In this document: positions 1 through 13,285 of the stretch, in pieces
Layout: each line of letters opens with the position of its first letter
Numbering within the stretch: position 1 is the first letter of the stretch
Assembly (NCBI GenBank): GCA_013399875.1
Contig: VXAZ01006878.1
Coordinates: 434,001 to 498,000, forward strand
DNA: 64,000 nt
Reading direction: 5' to 3'
Origin: Gymnorhina tibicen
Lineage: Eukaryota > Chordata > Aves > Passeriformes > Artamidae
The notes under the pieces: generated by a model
Database searches by the model: none
What the model saw: the letters and a program-made list of their open reading frames with translations, nothing else
Told to the model about the DNA's origin: nothing
Translations under genes and position numbers: made by a program

Positions 1-1279
1 TGAGCAGAGCTCCAGGAATCAAACAAAAAAGAAAATTCTCTCTCATGCCTTGGGATAGTAATAACTGAGCCATTACTTGTCAGACTGAGAAGGGTTTGAG
101 AATCCAGGGAATTATCAGAGCAGCTGTTGTGTTTCCTTTTAAGGTTTCTGGATCTTAAACAGGTCAGTGGAATTCTTATTAGCTTTTACAGGGGTAAAAT
201 CTGGACCACAAACCTGCCGTGTGTGCGGTGGCCATGTTCTGTTCTGCTGTATCAGAGCCAGGAGCTGGACAGCTTTTCCTGTGCTGCTTAGCCAGACTGA
301 CACTTGTCACCAATCCCCAAGGAACTGCCACACACCGTTTCAAAAGATGGGAAGAATTTCTCTAGGCTGTCCTATCAGCTTTTATCTATAAATAGACGAT
401 CGACTCCTCCAGTAGGTTTTTCTGGGAGGGTGTCTGGTGCATTTCATATTTTTCGATTGCTGGGTGAAATTCCCCTGTGGGCAGAGCAGCTGACAGTTGC
501 CTACAAAACACGTAACTCAGGAATCAGGCAGGGAGTACATTTGGTCTACAATGGTGTACGTTGCTATACCCCTAACTGAATGGTCTCTGATCTCATTAGG
601 AAAGTGACTCTTTGCGGGGGAAAGTAAACCTCAGACATTTAAAGAAGGGTATTAATTGATCAAAAATAAAACCAGAAGAAGACCATTATAAAAAAAATTA
701 TTTTGTTTTAATCCTTACTCCAGAAAAACTGTCTCTGGATATATTTCAGTGTGAAATTTCTGTAAGTCTCCATGAAACCTGTATAGATTTAAGCACATTC
801 TTCAATTTAAGCATGTATTTTGCTGAATAAGAATGTCAGCTTCTGCTGAATCTTTATGCAAAATTCTCTCTCAGAAAACTAGGGCTCAGCTTAGAATTCA
901 TTAGTAATAGTAATTTAGGTTATTCTAGTAGAATAAATGAAGACACACTATGTGTATGAGAGAATATTATTATTACTCTATTCTTAATTGATATTAGCCT
1001 TTTCTTACCGGAAAGATCATTCATTAGTGCAGACCTGCATAAAAGAATGGATTTCATCCCTAGATTTTTCTCTGTTTTTCATGTAGGTGTTTTAGGTCTC
1101 ACTGCCTTTTAGGGACGCTGACTTTTTGCATGAAGCATCTGTTTTGCTCACAGCACGGCTTTTGGTTGAAACCTTGAGATACTGTGTAAATATGTTTGTG
1201 TCGATGGCAGTCTGATAGCTGTTTTCCTGAAATTCCCATTTGCTTTCCCTGTCTGCTTCCTCTTCTTTCTCACATGTAG
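1..1279 (+). other. TENM4: TENM4 intron, 3' part
   Basis: Non-coding intron sequence that ends in the acceptor of the first visible exon. The last 40 bases are pyrimidine-rich (ttcctcttctttctcacatg) and end in TAG at 1277-1279. Short open frames at 167-391 and 304-579 resemble nothing I know, and no splice or codon signal supports them. I see no recognisable mobile element. The exon encoding EGF1-3 must lie upstream of the window. Confidence 0.8.
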
Positions 1280-1480
1280 TGGACTGCATGGATCCTACCT
1301 GCTCGGGACGAGGCGTGTGCGTGCGAGGAGAATGTCACTGTTCGGTTGGCTGGGGAGGTACAAATTGTGAGACCCCAAGAGCCACTTGTCTGGATCAGTG
1401 CTCTGGCCATGGGACCTTCCTCCCGGACACTGGACTCTGCAGCTGTGATCCCAACTGGACTGGCCACGACTGCTCAATCG
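1280..1480 (+). CDS. TENM4: TENM4 exon encoding EGF-like repeats 4 and 5
   Basis: This 201-nt internal exon has acceptor TAG at 1277-1279 and donor GTAACG at 1481. It begins with the last two bases of a codon and ends with the first base of one (phase 1-1). Its translation opens [13 protein letters not shown] and closes [11 protein letters not shown]4 has six cysteines. EGF5 has only five, because the third is replaced by Phe in [10 protein letters not shown]. In teneurins, EGF2 and EGF5 are the odd-cysteine repeats whose free Cys forms the disulphide-linked homodimer on the cell surface (family knowledge), so this exon carries one of the two dimer sites. TENM4 rather than TENM1-3 is chosen from the whole set of exons here, as I recall the paralogues, and not from this exon alone. 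The DNA is richer in G+C than the flanking introns. Confidence 0.95.
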
Positions 1481-4400
1481 GTAACGTCAGCGCTCACTTA
1501 CTGTTGGTCTTCCGTTAAACTTTGTGAAATACTCAGATCTGCAAAAAAAGTGCTACAGATGTGTTCCAGTGAAGCACACGTAGGGCATGACTGGAAGCAG
1601 AAATTCCGTAGCTCAACTGCATAAATAATTCTGCTTCCAATTGCTGAGCATAGAGTAATATCATAAATAACCCCATTAAAGCCACCTAGGCTTGCTATTG
1701 TTCATTATATGGCTGTAAATGTAATTTATGGTCTACATATAGCTTCTTGTTCTCGTGATGGTTCTTGATGAACCCCAGTAGCCACTAAAGGGTCTGTTTT
1801 GATTTTTAGGAGATGACTAAATAATCTTTAGTGGCTGTAAACAAGAAGGAAGATTTGGTAATCTGTCAGATCTCCTTTCTCTTCTGAATTCAAAGCTTGT
1901 GCTTTTCTAGGCTCAGCTAGAGGAGGATGAGTGCCTCGTGAGGTTCATGTTAAAAGACTGTCCTCTAGCAACTAAAAAATAAGTTTACTGAGTAAAAGTA
2001 TTTACTAGTACAAGCAGCTACCAAGAAGACACATATTTATGGGCAGTTTTGTGTAGAGGTCTGGAACAGCGACCTTCCTTCATTCCTCCTCTGAATGAGC
2101 ACCTTGCTCAAAATCTGTATCAGGTATGTGAATTGAAGGCTAAAGAAAAAGTATACAGAAACCTTTTCTTCCAAATGCAATTAGCTTTTAGAGACCCCAC
2201 TGACAAGTAGTGGAATACATTAAATAGTCAGAACCTATGGAATATCAGTCCTTTGGCTTTTGTCCTGTATTGTGTGCTCACAAAAAAAGAGACCCCAGCA
2301 GTAATAGCTTCTATACCTTACACAACTGGAGTGGAACTAGGCCAAAAATCCAGGGCAGCTCAGTTTAGGCAGTGAAATGAAAGGAATTTTCAGCAAAGCA
2401 ACCCAAAAAAAAAGGCTATTAGGAGAGTGGATATAGTAGAAAAATTCTGTAAACAACATTTTCACTGAGGAATTGCTATTATGAGTAAAGAAAATCAGGT
2501 TAACTGTTAGCAAGTATTTTAAGACAGTAATTTCCAAGGATGAGGCAAACTGAATAAACTGGTGCTAAGAACATAAAAAGAAAACCTTTTTGACAGTCAT
2601 CATTTAGGCTGGATGTTAGAAGCTTGTCATGAAGTAAAATTGACTGGGCTGAGGAATAAGCAGAAGAGGAGGCCTACTCCACTTGCCTGGGGCTGAAACT
2701 AGGTTGATCAAAACTTTTGCAGGTGTAGGTAGGGAAGCTATCGTGCATTGAAGGGAAGATAGATTTCGTGCCAGGCTTTTCCTTTCCCCATATTAACATC
2801 TTCAATTCCATACTCTCTGGGTCTATTTTTAAAAACACCATAAGGGGAAAGGCAGTCATGTATTTGTAGTGATTCTGTGGCATAGTTCATAATTGAGTCA
2901 TTATTCTGTGTTTGTATGGAGGTTTGGGGATTGCAGGGATGGATTTGGAAAAATGTTTATTTCTATGTGCGAAGAGAATTCATTTTCCCTTTGTTAACCT
3001 GCAGGGTCATGTACAGATGATTTATAAGCTTTCTTTATACTGCTTTTATAAATTCATCTAGTGCAAACTTTCTTTGGCAGCATGAAGTTATTTGAAACAA
3101 ACTTGAGCATCATTCCAAGACCTTTTTCCTCACTGAGCTGCTTGTAACATTCGGGTTATTGTGCCTCACAGCTAAAATCACAGCTAAGGTGATTTGTAAA
3201 CTTCCAGTTCTAACCCAGACCTTTCCACTGAATTGATGACTTGATTTGAAAGACAGATTTACTCACAGAATATGTGGTACTCTTCTTGCATCATTAAAAT
3301 AGAGTGAGCAGGCATGCTATTGCATGTAAAAACACACTGCCCAGCCCACTGGGTGGAGGTTCTGTAGAAGGGACTCAAGCGGACAGATTTTATATTCCTA
3401 TAAAACAGGACCAAACAGAACAGAAGAATTACTACGGGAAAGAACTAAGCACTTGCAGAAATCACCCTCAGCTCAGCAAAGCAGTAAGGACTGTGTTCAG
3501 TCCTAGTGAAATCCATAGAACTGTGCCCACGTGGATTTGTGCCAAGGACGGCCCCTTTCATAAACCACGTGGAGAGGCATACCCTGGAAATAGCATAATT
3601 ATCTGAAAACCCAGAATATGAGGAGGCACAGTGTATTTTCCAGCTCTTACCACCTTGAAGTCAAGAATAGTACCTGTCTGCAGTGCTGTATCCTGTATTC
3701 ATTTAGAAGGTTATCAGGCAGTATGGAAGCAGTAGGTGAAATCTGTGGATTGTCACATGTAGAAAGTAAAACTAGAGCCTCTTTGAACCTTATCATCTTT
3801 CAGCTAAGTAGGTAGATTTTACCTGCCTTTTGTGGTAATCTTAGAGAACACAGATTACTGTGTAAAGCCCTTACTTTTCACAAAACCATAATATTACAGA
3901 GATTTCTGTTTCCTGTTTATATTGTCTTTTTTCATTCCACTTAGCCTTCATAGACAAGCTGTGCAATTCAATCTCTTGTGAGAGATTCCCATTCTGAACT
4001 GCATTGTAGGAAGAAGTAATAATATGTTTTGGGTTTTTTTTTGCTTTGTGTGTCTTCCCACTGCCAATATATGTTGAGATAGGGCTGCTGCTACACTACC
4101 TCAGAACTGTCACTCAGGGAAAATGCTTCTCAAACATATTTCACCCTTTCGTGCAAGGGACAGTTTTGTAGGATCCCTTTTCCCTCAATATACACTGGGG
4201 TTTTTTGGCTGATTCCCAAGTAGTAAAAAGAGTATCTTGGAGAAAGGTGCAAAAATAATTCAAGAGATAACTTGTACTGAGCAATAAAGTGGTATTTTGA
4301 TTTCTCCATGGGATAATTAAATCATTTCCATTTTGCATCTTAGTACTGTTGCTCAAGCAAATACAAAAAAGTCCTTTATAAACTAGTTCAGCTAAAAAGT

Positions 4401-6240
4401 CCAAGGCAATGCTTGGTACAAGAAAGGTAATTAAGGAACCACTGATCCTAACCCCATTCTTCCAGTCTGCTATCACAGCTCCTCTGTATCCCAGGCTTTC
4501 GGGGAGCTATCTCCCTTCACCTCTTAAAGAGCCCTATCTGTCAACTAATGAAGCCATTATGGGGTAGCTCTCTTAACCTCTTACTGTGTGAGTGTAGTGG
4601 GAAGGAGGAAATGGCCTGTGCTGCAGCGTGGAACAGAACTTACTATGTGATATAGTCTCACTCCTGGCCTATTTAGACTGCACCAACTATTTCTGCCTAA
4701 TCAAGAGGCAGCACACCACATACCATAAGACATATTTGCTGGCTGCAGTGAAATGAATAGGTGAGTCATGTCATCTGCATTGGGGGAGTGCACCATTTAC
4801 CAGAGGGATCTCACTGATGCATCAGTATAATCCCAGGCCCATCAAAACAGTGTTAGGCTTGGATACAAAATCATTATTAAAGGAATTAAGTTATCTGGTG
4901 TTGTCCTTCACTCTCCTCAAATTTAAATCAGTGATTTTTACACTGTTGTCTGTGGTAGTTGACATCTTCACATGCACGGTATTCATTGGAATTACTACAA
5001 AGTTGAATATACAAAGCAGCAATAGCAATTATGTACTCTGTGTCCTAAGCATGCTGACTTTTTCTGGGCAGTTGACAGTGGTTGTAGATTGACCTGCATG
5101 CAGACAAGGATTCCTTCTCCATCACTCATTCGTAATGACTCGCTTTATGCACGGTTGACATCCAGGCAGTACTTCAAACCCTTAAAAATACACTGGAGAA
5201 GAGCAGTAATAGGAATAGCACTTTGTATGTGGTAGTCCTAAATTGCCAGTGGAGACATAAAATCATGGGCTGTACATTTAATGATAAGAGTTAGAAACTG
5301 GAAGCTGGGACTCAGTAAAGAAGTAAGAAGTTAGGATATTTTACATCACATTTCGAAAAGACAGAGAGAGCGTGCCTGGCCAGAGACTAAGGCTGAGTTT
5401 GCATGACTGTATTTCACGAAATCTAGTACTTTGGTCCTATTATAGCTCCTCTCATCACTTCTGCTGCTAACATGGTTTTCTGAGGATATGGCATTTGACT
5501 TTATGACTGCCCTTTTTCCCTGCTGTGGCAGGCATTAAATGCTGCTTCCCAATGACTTACTGACAAACTTTGTTATGAAGGTCTACGATCACGAAGCTAT
5601 TTAGGCATTTAAAATTTACCTTAAGCAAGGGCAGTTGATCAGGCTTTGCTACAGTGTTGTGGAGAACTATATGTGGCAGGTATGCCTAGATAAACCTGGC
5701 CTCCAAGCACAGAGGGGAAATAGTGTGGGTAGCCATAGGGCTAGCAGAAGACAAGGTGTTAACCCACCTTCCATGACTTTACTTTCAGTAGGTTGAGAAG
5801 TTGGATTTAAAATAAGACTAGCATGGGGTGTGTATCCATGTCTCTGGCTGCAGGGAAGCCATATTCTTATAAATTATTGCATAGTGAACTGAAGTCAGTG
5901 GAAAAGCTCCTGTTTACTTTGCAGGAGTATGGATCAATTGAAGGCTATTCACAAACAATGATTAGACTTAAGACCCTGTATCAGTTAATGGTAATGACTG
6001 AATTTTTTAGTATCAATTTAGTTGTATAAATTAACAATGGTTGAAGGTCTTTCAGGTAGCACCCAACAGAGTTCCCCACCACAAAGTTGTACAGTTCATT
6101 TAAGCAGGCATCTTTTCTCTATTCCAATTAGTAGGTAAAGAGACCATTAAGAATGAACTTTTTAAAAGTTAAGCTGGAGTAAAGGCACCTTTACATTGCA
6201 ATGTCTTTTTTTCACCAGGAGCTGTGCAGGAGAATATTGC

Positions 6241-6267
6241 ACATACACACACACACATACATACACA
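6241..6267. repeat. CA-rich simple repeat
   Basis: An imperfect (CA)n run interrupted by CATA units. It is short and probably only mildly variable. Confidence 0.8.
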
Positions 6268-8822
6268 GGCTCACAGAAATAGTTCTCATGTATCTTACCA
6301 GACAATGTCATATCCCACTGGTCAAACAGCACCCGGGCTAACACGTGTGATAACATTTTATTTCCTTGGGCTTACTGGTATCAACTTTTGCAAACAAAAT
6401 CTTGTGTTAAATTCATGCCATGCCCAAGGCCACCAAGATAAAAATCCATCCTTAGAATATGTTCATATAATTCTTCCTTTAAATAGTCATTTTCTTCAGG
6501 GATAAAAATATCTCTATAAAAGATGAATATAACATCAGCTCTCACGTGATACAGGCTTGTACCATACCACAGACCAGGACCACTTTTAATGCCTGAGAAC
6601 TTGCTGATTTGTCTTTTTCTTAGCTTTAAAATGTGGGGAAGAACAAGAGAACTAAACCTCAGGATACAACACCTGAAATTGATAAAACATCTTAATCACT
6701 TAAGAAAAAGTTACCTGGTACAGCTGTGTAATCAAAGGCCACCTTGAATGCTCTTCCTTCAGCTTGTAACTTGTTCATCTCACTACCCTGGCAGAGCTGT
6801 GAGAAACGTTAGTCTGGGGCAACTGAAATTTTGGTAGCACAGTGTCATCAAAGCTGGTCTTCAGAAGATACCATCAAAATAGGTTCTGGCTCAATACCTA
6901 AATTGCAGACTCATCGCTGAAAGCCTTAATTTGGTCCTTTAATGGTCACTGAAGGCCAGGAAATGTTTTGTACCAGCAGGAATGTCATCCTCCATCTTGA
7001 GGAAGCATAACATGCTGATTTCCGAACTTGTGATCTTCTCTATTTCATGTGGAGAGAAGTAATTTTTCTCTCTAAGGGAAAAGTATGTGCAGCCCAGTGC
7101 CATTACACAAGGCTCTCACAGGCTCTGTCTGGCAGATATCTGCTTTGTGGATTGTGAAGAAATTAGTGAATCTAGAGAATCAACAGTGTTAATAAGAACT
7201 ATCATTGTGAAAAACATGAATTTTTTATGTAGTTGAGTTTGTGAGTACAGATTTTAGCCTACCCATTGCCAAGATGAACTTAGCCTTTAAAGTCTTCTAA
7301 GCTTTTTATTAAAAATGCAATAAAAGACTAAAATCTGCCCAAACCTTTGAAATGAAAGTAGTCAGGGAGGCTTTCATTTGAATATCCTTTTACTCCCTTT
7401 CCTTTTGTTTATTAAAAATGTGTATAAGGAGACCTTGATGTGGTGGAAAAAAGATAATAGCTGAAATGGGCTGTAGTTATTTTTGTGGGGAATCCAGTTC
7501 TTCAAAAGTTCAAGTATCTTTGTGCTCACCAGATGAAAAGGACATAATAAAGGGAGGGAGAGAACTCCCACTAAGATAGAAAATACAACTTAGCTTTCAA
7601 ATATGGATTCCTACTTTAAATCTGATAGCTGAGAAATTGTTTTAGGACATTTCCCTAGCCAACCAGAGATGCGTCAAACTTCTGTCAGGTCTGGGATGTG
7701 TTTAGGACCTTATTTCTAACCAATTCTCTGTTTGCAGCAGTCCATGCAGTCTTGGTCAGACACAATGATGAAGGGAAGATTGAAGGAACTGAAAACCTGT
7801 GTTCTAGCTGTCATTTCAGACTTGGCCAAAACCAGTGGAAGCAATGATATCATCAGTCTGTCTCTGACCATTAGATCACAAAGCATTTGGTCTGATTAGG
7901 TCATGTCTCAGGCTGAGAATAGTGTGTGTCCAGTCGTGTAAAAAGCAGTCCGTGGTTCTCACTGACCTTAGGCATTCTGTGATGAGCAAAGCTTCTCTGT
8001 CATATCAGCAGTAATCAGTGAAAATTTATGGACCCCTACAAAGGGCAATGGGAAGACTATTCCATCCCCTATTTGTTTACTACAATGATTAGGGTTAATT
8101 CCCAGCATGCCAGTTTTAATTCAGCATTCTTCCCTATCTCCAAATGTGACCTCAGCAGTCACACCATGAGCTCAAAAGTCCTTTTTGTTTGGATCAATTA
8201 TGCTTTGTGTTCTGGACTTTTCTGACTGAAAACAGCAGCGTTGTACTGGAGTCAGTGGGGTTCATGTTAATGTGGATAATTTGAAAAATTTCACAACACC
8301 ACAACAAGATCTTAAATTCCAGGTTTGGAACAGGCAACTGTTAAAATATATTTTGAGGATGACTGAGCAATTAACATGTTTGCTTGTATCACTGAGAACT
8401 TAACATTTGTATCATTAAGTCTCAGATGACCAAATTTTTGCTTTTTCTCTGACTTTGCCTTTGAAAGGAGGAGCCTCTTAATTTTAGAATCTAGACCTCT
8501 GCTGCTGACTGTTCCTACTTTTAACCAGGATACTGCTGCAATATCAGGAGGGTGGATACTTGTGTGCAGTCAGTCTCTGCCATGACCTACCTTGATTACG
8601 CTGGATGAAGACTGTCCTCACTCATAGAGCTCAGCATGGTTGTAGGTTCCGTGTCACAGCTTCTCCCCTGGTGTTCAGTCAATTCCATGCTGCTGCTGGT
8701 GGATGGCTCCTGGGACTGTGACCTTATACTCCAACCCAATTGGAGCTCATCGCAATCAGAGTTCCTGCAAAGATTTATTGGATGTTTTCAGCTTCATCAA
8801 ATCATATTTGAAACACTGAACT

Positions 8823-8993
8823 AGGTTGCCCAGAGAAGCTGTGGGTGCCTCATCCCTGAAGGTGTTCAAGGCCAGGTCGGATGGAGCTTTGAGCAACCTG
8901 TTCTGTTGGAAGGTGTCCCTCCCCATGGCAGGGGGACTGGAATGAGGTAGTCTTTAATGTCCCTTCCAACCCAAACCATTCTGTGATTCTATG
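8823..8993 (+). mobile_element. CR1 LINE 3' end
   Basis: The piece runs from ggttgcccagagaagctgtg through ttcaaggccagg and ccatggcaggggg to ccattctgtgattctatg, which is the standard avian CR1 3' UTR and terminal repeat. It is a 5'-truncated copy of about 170 bp with a modest number of differences from the family as I remember it. It has no coding part. Confidence 0.95.
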
Positions 8994-11900
8994 TTTCATT
9001 CCAAGTTAGAATGTCCAAGGTTAGATAATAAGGAAAATAGTCTGTGAGTCAGTAAAACAGAATAACATCAAAAATAAGCAAGAAAAAGACAATATAAGAC
9101 CAATGATTGTCATATAGTGGATTGTTGTCTACTGAAGGTCAGAAATCTATTATTTAATAAGCTGTCTGAAGTGGACACACTGGAATTAGTATATTCTCTC
9201 TGCCCCCTTCCAAATTACAAGATGTTCATACTCTAAAAACTATCATCACCTTTTCCACTAATGAGATCTTTCTAATGATCTTGACAGACAAAAGTTTGAA
9301 AGTGCTTTGGAGAGAGCTCTGCTGCTTTTCAGTAAAGGTGATCCTTCCAGATCAGTGTTGAGGCATATGGACAGCACAGCAGACAAAAACCTTCTGGAAC
9401 AGCTACTGCTGCATCCCATTTGTGTGCATAGACAGACATCTAACTTTTGGATATGTCAGCCCTGCGTGTTTCATACATGTTCTGCTTCTCCTTTTGAAGA
9501 AGATGAATAACATCAAAATTTCTAAGTTCTTTGGCAAAATGTTGTCTGAAGAAAAAGGAAACTATGTTGGGACTAAGCTCTGAGTAAGGAAATCCCAAGT
9601 AAATCTAGCTTGTGATCACTTCAAGCACACACATTTGTAAATGATCTGTTGAATTTATTTTAGAAAAAACCAAAATGTACAGAATTGGGAAAGAAATCAG
9701 TTCTTTTTAAGCATGAACAAAACGCTTTTCTGCTGTCAAATTATCTCTTCCTTATGGACACAGAGAGGAAATTAAAATTAGCCCAGAGAAGAATCCTTCT
9801 TAGGAACTGCATTTAATACATTAGGAATTGTTTCTTTTCTGGGAAGCTTTAACACACATCCCAGAAAGCACAGAGATTCAATTAATCATCAAAGAGAAAA
9901 AAATAATCCTGCACTTTGGGATATTTATTTTTATTCAATAAATCTCGGCTCCAAGACTGAAGCCTGACAAACCTGGCATTTCATGTCCTGCTATTCAACA
10001 ACAACAGACAGTTTAAAATAGAGTTCATAATAATAAATAAATGGAAGACTGACACAAGTACAAAAGTAAATCACAGCCATGGAGGAGATGCTTTAGGCAC
10101 AATGTGATGGTCAGTCCCTTGCATTTAAGGCAAAGATGAAAATATAGTATAAATACTGTAGAAACTAGAAGCCGATAAAAAACACCACAGCAGTTTAATG
10201 GAATTTCATCTCACAAAATTACAACTTTACAGACAGGAGCTGGAAGACCTTAATGCAAATATGAAGCAAGCTGAAATTGCACTTAGAAGTGAATTTTTTT
10301 ATTTAAAGACAGCCCAACTGTACATGTGTACATGGTGCAGCTGAGGACTGTTCCGGTTCTCACTGCTACTGTTTCTGGCAAGAATTCCCAAGAGTCCCAT
10401 TGTGCTCAGTAACTAACTTATGTATGCTTACAGAGTTAGAGGCTCAGTTTTGGAGGACAGGCATACATCAGTTTAAGTATGTTACTATACCAAACCCCTT
10501 CATTACTCATTCTGGAGATGGAAAGTGGATTCTGGGGCAGTTATGGACACATTTCCTGGATCTGCTCAGCAACAGGTCCTGTTGCTGTTGTTGTTGTGGA
10601 CTATTCATCTCCAAATTAGGCATCTCAGAGCCATCTCAATTCCTGATTTGAATGTCCAGAGAGAACGGAGACCTAGAAGGGAATTTTCAGAAGCCTTTCA
10701 GTTAAACACCAAGCTGTTTATGCAAGCAGAGAACTAAGTACCAGGAGAAAAATGGGTGGGAAAGCTGAAGTGGGGTTAATCTTTTTATCTTGTTGAGGGC
10801 CAGAGATGGGCCCTTTCTTCTACTAGGACAACCCTTGTCCTAGATACAGCTCAAACACTTAGAGTGAAAACTCTCTCTTCTTCTATTCTGAATGTGTTTT
10901 CTACCTCCTTTGTGCATACCCAGTCTTTCCTGCAAGTGCAGAGTTGCAGAGTTATCCCTTCTGCACACGTACTGAAGATCTGTGCTCAGTCCTCCTCCTG
11001 CAGAGCTGGCAAGAATCAGCATTCAGGCCAACTCAGGTGTCCTGGTTAGGGTCACTCTCTAATGCAGGAAATGCATTCCCCAGTGCAGGCATTCCAGGAT
11101 GCTCCTAAGGACTTTGTGTTCAGGAGGTGAAAATTCAGGTGTCCAAGTCACATTTCAAAGCCATTGCTGAAGGTCAGTGTTCTTCCTGATGAAGGATGAT
11201 AGCAAAGCTGATGGATTCATTTTCAGTCTCTAGAGAGCATCCTTTAATCTTGATTTCCTCATCCACGGAAAGAAAATAAATAGCTGTTACCTTTCAGTTA
11301 TATTCAGTTTACTGAGCTGTGTAAAATATGTTGAGGCCCTTGAGTGAAGCAGAGAGTCATCTCAGTACCAAAAGTTTAATTGCACTCATAAAAGCACAGG
11401 TTTTATATTTATAGTCATAAAGAGTTATTATTATTTCTACATTAGTAATGTTTACATATTTGATGTATGCTTTAAAAACAGATAAACGGATGATTTGTTT
11501 AAAGGCATTAAATTATGCAGACATTGCTTTCAGGACATGATCTCTGAAGGTAAAAACACATCCCTCAATTAATGACATGGACAGAACTTACACAATCATT
11601 CCCCATTCTCTACTGAACCAGGATGGTTTTCAGAAGATTTCGTGCTACAGATCTGCTACTGGCAGTGACAGAAAATCCAGACCTCTCCTTTCAGGTTTTT
11701 TCTTGCTCTCTAGTTTGATCCTTTCCTTATAACATTTGTAAAAAGAATGGTTTTAAAAGCTAATGTGCTTTATGTCTTCTTCAGTAACAGCACAGGAGTT
11801 CATGTCACTACAGAGTTATCAAATCACAGGAATGAGAGTTTCGTAACACTGCAAAATGTGTTTCGTTATGAAGAATGTCTTTAGCACTTCACTGCTATCT

Positions 11901-13171
11901 AAATCATGCTGATCACGCACCTTCTGTTTTTTTCATCTCTATCTTTATATTTGTTGCTTTTCCCAGATAGTCCCCATAAATTGCCTTCTAAAGCAGGTTG
12001 TGAAAACAAGGCTTAGCTCGTCACCAAACTCAGCCTTTTAGCTCCTGCAGTGCCACTCTCCTGTGCTTCTTTTCTGGAAAAAATCTGTCTGAGGCTGGAA
12101 ATGGCCTCAAATGAGCCAACTTGAAATTGGAAAATCCCAGTTAAGGCAGATTTTTAATTATTAAATTTTCTATTAATATATTGAAGGTCAGTGGAACTGA
12201 CCCAGTTTTCAGGAAGCTCTGAGCAATTTCACCTGATCTTATATTTTAGCACTAAATCCATATTTATTAAAGGATTTAGCAGACAGGTCAGAAGCAGCTA
12301 AATCTCTGATTCTGCATCACATGAATGCTAAAGAAAAATTTTCATCTGCAGTGCTCTTCTCTAAGCTGGAAAGCTTTAAACTGTTGTCAAACCAGTTTGA
12401 GGATTTGTGGGGGAACAGGGGTAACATGTAAAAATGGATTTGCTAGAAATGAAACACAAATTAACATGATTCTCCCTTTCCCAATTCCAGTCTTTAATGT
12501 AATGTGAAAATAATATGAAATACTGAATTATGCCATTTCCTGTGTTGGAGGCTCCTGTGTCTGTTCCATCAATTAAAAAGGGCCATGGACAAAGCACTGC
12601 ACTGGTGGGTTAGGGTTTGACAGGTTTATTTTCCCACTTTTCTTCTGAAATATCAAAGGCAACATGACAGACTTTTTGTTCTTAAGGGGACAGATTTATG
12701 TCAGCTTTTAGCAGGATATGCAAAAAAAATAAAAAGAGAAAGAAGCAGGTACAAGTTTTTTATTTGTATGAGTAATTGCTTTAGTATTCTAACTTCTGAA
12801 GTGCTGCTAATGGCCTGTGACCTCATTATACCTGGCACAGTGCAAATGCAGAACAAAAAGGATAATCTTGGCCTCAGACAGTTGAGATTCTTAAACTTTA
12901 AGTGAACAACAACAGAGAGAGACATGCTGATGGAGACAGAATAAAATTAGATTACAGTTTTCATCAACACACTGTGGAGAAGTTAAGGCATATCAGCACC
13001 CACTGTCAAGATTTTAGGTGGGATTCAAGATGGGTTAGGATTTTAAGAGACCCTTGAGGAATTCTGAGGCAGTTTTAACAGAGCAGAGGGAAATCCCTCC
13101 CCCAGTCGTGGGGAGATAATGAGAAAAAAAAAATTGTCTAAAAACTAGCCAGCAGGCAGTTGAATCTGGGC

Positions 13172-13285
13172 TCATAGAAACACAAAATTGTTTGAGTTGG
13201 AAGAGACTTTAAAGGTCATCTATTTCCAACCCCCCTGCCATGGGCAGGGACACCTTCCACTAGACCAGGTTGCTCTGAGCCCCAG
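13172..13285 (-). mobile_element. CR1 LINE 3' end, reverse orientation
   Basis: The reverse complement of a CR1 tail is visible: tcatagaaacacaaaattg at the left, then aaaggtcatctatttccaac, ccatgggcagggacaccttc and actagaccaggttgctctga. Only about 110 bp of the 3' UTR remain. Confidence 0.93.
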
